Source: Paratinospora sagittata
Lineage: Eukaryota; Streptophyta; Magnoliopsida; Ranunculales; Menispermaceae
NCBI GenBank assembly: GCA_035771175.1
Contig: CM069604.1
Coordinates: 17,981,115-18,045,114, forward strand
Direction: 5' to 3'
DNA: 64,000 nucleotides
Below the pieces are notes generated by a model that was not told the origin of the DNA, did no database searches, and worked only from the letters and a program-made list of their open reading frames with translations. Shown here piece by piece: positions 58,358-64,000 of this stretch. Numbering within the stretch: the first letter of the stretch is position 1; every line of letters begins with the position of its first letter. The translations under genes were made by a program, and so were the position numbers.

Positions 58358-60010
58358 ATGCCAGTCAAGAAAAGGCGGCAACGTGACCCAAGTTCCTCGC
58401 ACACTTTGGAGGAACCAACGCCGCCAGAGGTCAATCAATCTAGACCTCTCGCTACACCCATCATGGCATCGCAAGCCACAGACACGACGAACGGCGCATC
58501 GGCAGTGGAGCAAGCTCCATCGCTTACTCCCCCCCACCGAAATAGTAATGCCTCCTGACATGGAACAACTCTTCCAGGGTTTCTTTCGGTACATGCACTC
58601 TACTTCTTGTCAACATGCTACACCTACCCAACCACCTACGGGTAGAATCCAATCAAACACTGAGCAGATGACCAACCAGATAACGAAGTACAAAAGATTG
58701 CAGTCGTTAACCTACAATGGAAGACCCGACGAGGCTTACAAGTGGCTGGAAAATCTAGGAAGGCACTGGAGGCCATGGGCATGCCTGAGGGTAGAAACGT
58801 CCCTTTGGAAACTTACCAACTCATTGGAGGCGCAAACAGTTGGTGGAAGACAATCAAGGGAGATCCACGGATCAACATGCCAACGATGACTTGGCCAGAC
58901 TTAGAGGCCCACTTCATCAACGAGTTTTCCCAAGTGCAGTCAAGAAGAGAAAGAGATAAGAGTTCCAAAAACTGTATCAAGGGTCAATGATAGAGCGAGA
59001 GTATGCCGCCAAATTTACTGAACTCTCTGTCTTCTCGCTCTCCACAGTATCCACTGAGTAAGACAATGCGAAAAAATTCTACAGTGGGCTCAAGCCGAAT
59101 ATTCGTTAGGCTCTTTCATTTATGGATCTGAACAACTTTTGAGGTCTGGACAACAAAGCAATGAACTTCGAGTAGGAGTTGAGGTGGAATAAAGGGAAGA
59201 GGGTGGCATTTTCAGGGCAACAAAAAGAGAAAAAGAAGCCCTACCAGCCATTCCAAAACACCCTCCCTTCCCAACCCAAAGAATTCCAACCTCAACACCC
59301 GTTTGTTTCCAACGCTCAACTCAAGAATACAAAAAAACCCTCCCAATAACTTCAACAGAGGCCGCGGTGGTAGCCGTAATGGAAGAAGAGGCCACAGAGG
59401 TGGCAACCACAACCAAGCTCCTTAACAACCCCATAACATGGTAGACAAAATCTGCTATCAGTGTGGCAAAATCGGCCACATTCAAAGACTTTGTACCCAA
59501 GCTCCCTACCAACAAAATCCAAGAGCCCCAGCTGCAACAGCTCCAAAGGTAGCACCGGCTCAACTCCAACAACCTAGGTAGCAACAAAATGCTCATAGGA
59601 AGCAAGGCTGAGCTTTTGCGGTTGCTAAACCAGCCCGCACCTGACAACAACGTTGTTGATGGTACCTTTAACTTTTTTAATACATTGGTACATGTCCTAT
59701 TTGATTCTGGTTCTACACATTATTTTCTATCAGCTAAGATTGTGGGAGAAAATTAGGACTAGAAACTAGACCAACCAATGTTATATATGTATCAACGCCA
59801 GTAGGGCCAGGTACCGAAATAAACAAATTTTGCCCCAATTATGAACTTAGAATGACCGACACAACATTATTCGCTGACCTCATTGTAGTGAGCTTCTTAG
59901 ACTTCGACATCATCCTAGGCATGGATTGGTTAACACCTTTGCATGCTTAGATTGATTGTCTTAAAAAGCAGGTAATACTAACCCTACCTAATAGAGAAGC
60001 ATTGAAGATC
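58358..60010 (+). pseudogene. Element G gag and protease
   Basis: ATG at 58358 (MPVKKRRQRD). Frame changes near 58550 and 58740 lead to the Gag core (GMPEGRNVPLETYQLIGGAN, WPDLEAHFINEFSQ). Stops follow at about 58988, 59058 and 59110. The knuckle CYQCGKIGHIQRLC (about 59452-59493) has intact CCHC. Protease VLFDSGSTHYFLS (about 59687) keeps DSG, followed by FDIILGMDWLTPLHA. Compared with element E, the linker region is much more degraded. Confidence 0.82.
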
Positions 60011-61944
60011 AAAGGGAACCGGAAGTAGACGCACAATTTTGCAGTCTCTCTACTTAAGGCCCAGTTGAACACCCTGTACATTGTTGACTTTGAAGACAAA
60101 CCTGAGGCGCCACATCGCCTAACCACCACCCAAGCTATCCCTGTAGTTCGTGAGCATCTGATTGTATTCCTCGACGATCTACCTGGATTACCACCGCACA
60201 AAGAGTTTGATTTTGAAATCAAACTCATACTCGATACCGAACCTGTTTATATTCCCCCGTACTAGATGCCAAATGTCGAGCTTGTTGAACTCAAAAAGCA
60301 GTTGAAGGAGCTGGAAAGACTAGGGTTTATCCGAAAGAGTACGTTGCCATGGAGGGCTCCAGTACTTTTTGTAAAGAAGAAGGGTGGATCCCTACGTCTA
60401 TGCATCGGCTATAGGAAGCTAAATAGGGTAACCATCAAGAACCGATATCCCTTGCCTCGAATTGAAGACTTATTCGACCAACTGAGAGGGGCCGGCTCTT
60501 CTCCAAGATCGATCTCCGATCGAGTTACCATCAACTACGGATCAAAGAGTCCAACATTCTGAAGAGAGCTTTTCGTACCACTATGAATTCACAATCATGC
60601 TTTTTGGCCTAACGAATGCTCCAGCTGCCGTCATGGACTTAATGAATCGTATCTTCAGACCCCTCCTGGATAGATTCGTAGTCATTTTTGTGGATTACAT
60701 TCTAGTATACTCTCCAACCGAGTAACAACATGAAGCCCACCTCTAGATCGTACCAAGTACCTTCCGACAACACGAACTCTATGCTAAGCTGAGTAAGTGT
60801 GAATTTTAGATGAGCAAGATCAAGTTCTTCGGGCATGTCATCTCCACAATGGCATTGAAGTCGATCATTCAAAAGTAAAAGCCGTCCTAGATTGGAAGCA
60901 ACCGATTAACGTCACATAGATCAGAAGCTTCCTAGGGTTAGGCAGGTACTACAGGCGTTTCATCAAGGATTTTTCCAAACTCGCAGAATCGCTTACCCGA
61001 CTAACAAGAAAGGACGCCCATTTCATTTGGAGTTCAGCCTATGAGACAACTTTTTAGGAGCTTAAGAGAAGGCTGACTTCAACCCCTTTGCTCACAACAC
61101 CAAATGATGAGATCGATTCTACCCTCTACATTGGTGCTTCTCTTCAAGGCCTAGGCATTGTTTTGATGCAGGAAGGTAGAGTAATCGCCTATGCCTCTCA
61201 ACAATTGAAGCTTCATGAGGTCAACTATGCCACCCATGACCTCAAGCTTGGTTCTTCGCCCTAAAGATTTGGCAACATTACCTGTATGGTGAAAAATTTG
61301 AGGTGTTCTCCGACCATGAAAGCCTACGGTACATCTACACCCATAAGGATTTAAATCTCCAACAGAGACGTTGGCTTGAATTCCTTAAAGACTATGATTT
61401 CAACTTCAAGTATCACCCGGGGAAGGCTAACATTGTAGCTGATACACTGAGTCGAAAATCATATGTCTCAACCTGCTCTGTCAACTTTGAGATGGGTAAG
61501 TTGTAAACTGAGATCAAAGACTACAACTTCCAACTTGTTGATGACCACACCACTATGAGGCTTGCCCAAATGGCGTTCCACTTCGAGCTCATTCGGAAGA
61601 TTTCGAGGCCCAAGCAAACGATGCTGAATTAATGGAAAAAAAATGCCTCATATCGCAAGACCAAGCCCTCAATCATTGGTCCTTGTCATTGGACTATGCA
61701 GTATTCTACAAGAAAAGGTTATGTCTGCCAAAAAATCTTGAACGCCGACGTGAAGTTCTGTCTAAGTATCATGGATCGAAGTTTTCTATGCACCCAGGGG
61801 AAGACAAGATGTACAGAAACATGACGAGACAATTTTGGTTTTCTGGAATGAAAAAGACAGTTGCAGACTTCGTGTCAAAATGTCTCACTTGCTAGCAGGT
61901 CAAGGCTGAACGCAGACATCCATCAAGTCTGCTTCAACGGCTAC
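60011..61944 (+). pseudogene. Element G reverse transcriptase, RNase H and truncated integrase
   Basis: RT shows [20 protein letters not shown] and [20 protein letters not shown], then a frameshift near 60495. The catalytic FVDD reads FVDY: Tyr at 60696-60698 replaces the second Asp. In RNase H the first Asp of YTDAS is Gly (61133-61135). [19 protein letters not shown] is intact. The integrase zinc region (HGSKFSMHPGEDKMYRN, CLTC) is present, then the sequence stops at 61944 where LTR H begins. Confidence 0.85.
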
Positions 61945-64000
61945 TGTAACGACCCACTTTCGCATATGATGTCATGATGACATGGTATGCCTGACTCTAG
62001 GTCTTGTGTATGTATTTGATGTGTATAATACTCGTATTTTTTATGCTTGTAAAAAAAAATAGTAATATTAATATTATTATTATTATTATTATTATTAGTG
62101 GCTTATGGGAATGCCACAAACAAATTAACTTATTTAATGCATTGATTTTTTTCACCCTTTCAACCTTAGATTTTGATCTAATATTACTGGTTCAACACAT
62201 AAATTAAATTTATTGGGTTGGTTGTGTAATTTGGTGAAATTAACGTATAAAAAAAATCTTATTTGAACATTGGGTTGTTGAGATGAGGTGTTATTTAGGT
62301 GACTTGTGCATTGGAGCATGGAATACAAGTCATATCAAATCTCACTTACCCACCTCCCATACCTCTCTCTCTACAACTTTTTTGAACAAAAAGAAAAAAG
62401 AAGAGAGAAAAAAAGGAGAGAAGAAGGAGAAGGAGGAAAAGTGGGTTTCCAAGAGGGATTCCACCCAAATCAACCCCTAAGGTAAGGGTTTCTTCTATTT
62501 TTCTCCATGAAATCACCCATGAAGGTGATTGTTAGGTTTTGAATGGTGTAATTTTATAGGCCACGAATTTGAGTGAACCCAACCTAGGGTTTTGATGCCT
62601 AGAGCTAAGTTTGGGTTGGAAATGGTATGAATGTGTCTCTATTGGATTTCTATGATATCTTTGAGCAAGTTAGAGGCATTTGCTATGGTTTTTACTAAGG
62701 CTTGCTTGTGAGACCATGTATTTGACCTAAACCGTAAAACATGGACTTAGGGCTTTCTAAATGGCATGCATGTGAACTATGTCATGCATTTAGATGAATG
62801 TTGATGATCCATAGTTAATGCCTATTATTGAGTCTTATGAATTGATGATGGATTAATGAATTAAGCATGTTTTAGAATGGTCGATGATGTGTTTGACCTA
62901 TGATGAACATGAGTGGTCCTAGACTTAAGTGTTGACTTAAGTGATGAAATTGGGCATGATGGATGCCTATGGATTGGACATTGATAATTTGGGTTGAATC
63001 ATGAATTATGGATGTGTTCATGTGTAATTGGGAATTGTGGGGCTATGTAGTATTCCTACAGAGACTATGATTGTGACTGATGAATTGGCCTAAATTAGAT
63101 ATGTTGGGACTTAAAGTTAAAAATTTGAAAATATTGGAAATATTATGGAATTTGTCCAATTTGAGGCATTTGAATTGGAATTGTGTTAGGTGTTTCTAAT
63201 CCAAATTGGTGTGGATTAGATGTGATTTGAGCTAATAATTATGTATTTAGACATAATTGACTTGGAATTGATCACTTGGTGTATGTATATGATTCATTTC
63301 AGGTTTATGTGAGTTCATTGGCCAATTGGGGTATATTTGACTTGTGTTATTGGCTATTAGACTGTTAGTGAGTATTTCTCACCTTATTTCTCCATTTATA
63401 GCATTGTATTTATATGAAATTGCATTGTTGAATGATATGCATCCTATTACATATATATGTGCATTGTGTTTTAAGAACATGAGCATAGAATTTATGCATT
63501 GGTATTGCCTTGGGTGTTTTGAATTAAATGCGTTGGCATTGTTGTCTTTCTACTTGTTCTTCAGGAAAACGTGCTGCCGGAATGCTTGGATTAGTACTCC
63601 GTGGAAAGGACTTTCCCGAAGCAACAAAGAATGTAAGGGTAGGAAGATTATGAGGATTAGTGAAGGATAATGCGCCGGTCTAAACCTATTGGTCAATGGG
63701 GGAAGTAAAGGCACTTGTTATTCTGTCATGACCTCTTAGCAAGGAGTATGCATATTTGATTCTTATGGAAATGACGCATAATTCATAAGTTTAGTTTGAA
63801 ACCATTTATATTATAATTTCTTGATGCATTTGGGTTATAAATGTGAATCTCCAATGGCATACTTATTTTATATAAATGCATATGTGGAGATTATTGTGAA
63901 AAATATTCATTGAGCTAGTTGAGCTCACCCAATTTTCCCCTACTTTTCTTAGGTTCAGATTAGAAAGGAAAGGGCAAGGCTTAAAGTCTGTGTAGTCTTT
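61945..64000 (+). mobile_element. LTR H (partial, continues beyond window)
   Basis: Starts TGTAACGACCCAC immediately after element G integrase sequence and runs over 2 kb without coding potential. It contains an ATT microsatellite (62067-62098), a purine-rich AGAAGGAGAAGG stretch near 62395-62450, and a TTGAGCTCACCC phrase near 63920 seen in gypsy LTRs. The last 5 bases before it are GCTAC, which would be the expected target duplication at the unseen right end. Confidence 0.65.

Larger units (their letters stand above)
58354..61944 (+). mobile_element. Element G: Tekay-like Ty3/gypsy gag-pol relic
   Basis: Plus-strand Gag, protease, RT, RNase H and the start of integrase, related to element E throughout. 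No 5' LTR is recognisable upstream, and the 3' part was cut by insertion of LTR H at 61945, inside integrase. It carries many stops and three lost catalytic or structural positions. Confidence 0.85.

Noticed and set aside
61945..64000. Small open frames in the last 2 kb
   Set aside because: All short and compositionally non-coding, inside an LTR that continues past the window.

Overview
This is nuclear DNA from a flowering plant, most likely a eudicot. The evidence is one intron-containing gene of a plant-specific family (DUF630/DUF632), many LTR retrotransposons of plant Ty1/copia and Ty3/gypsy lineages, a tRNA-derived SINE of the TS/Au type, a MITE, and long AT-rich spacers. I cannot name the species. 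No bacterial, organellar or viral genome segment and no CRISPR array is visible.

Layout. (1) 1-8862: a minus-strand, apparently non-autonomous LTR element (A) with long LTRs, a broken copia-type gag and a long extra reading frame, but no pol. (2) 8863-10153: a plus-strand LTR. (3) 10154-14767: a truncated minus-strand copia element (B). (4) 14780-15240: a degenerate tandem array of about 88 bp units. (5) 15587-20947: a young, nearly intact TNT1-like copia element (C, minus) with perfect GGATT target duplications, apparently inserted in a putative exon. (6) 22610-28548: the only convincing host gene, minus strand, four exons, 767 codons plus stop, with a MITE and a SINE in its third intron. 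(7) 29410-49279: an old plus-strand copia element (D) with ATTAG target duplications. Its gag is split by an 11.3 kb minus-strand Tekay-like gypsy element (E, 31391-42736), and its 3' LTR is split by a solo LTR of the element-A family (47230-49191). (8) 50229-53290: a plus-strand LTR with PBS and an extra reading frame (F). (9) 53345-55385: a minus-strand Athila-type pol fragment. (10) 55386-58072: LTR-derived DNA of mixed orientation. (11) 58354-61944: a plus-strand gypsy gag-pol relic (G), cut by a new LTR (H) that runs from 61945 past the window end.

The most notable pattern is a homologous non-gag, non-pol reading frame (plant 'transposon protein', Transposase_32-like) near the 5' end of elements of very different types (A, E and F). 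Other cross-element themes are GC-rich repeated or palindromic words upstream of the TATA box in several unrelated LTRs, tandem repeats in the untranslated leaders of C, D and E, and nonsense codons consistent with C-to-T decay, including the same integrase glutamine becoming a stop in three elements. I see no new multi-gene system. The window is best read as a gene-poor region built by nested retrotransposition around one conserved gene.
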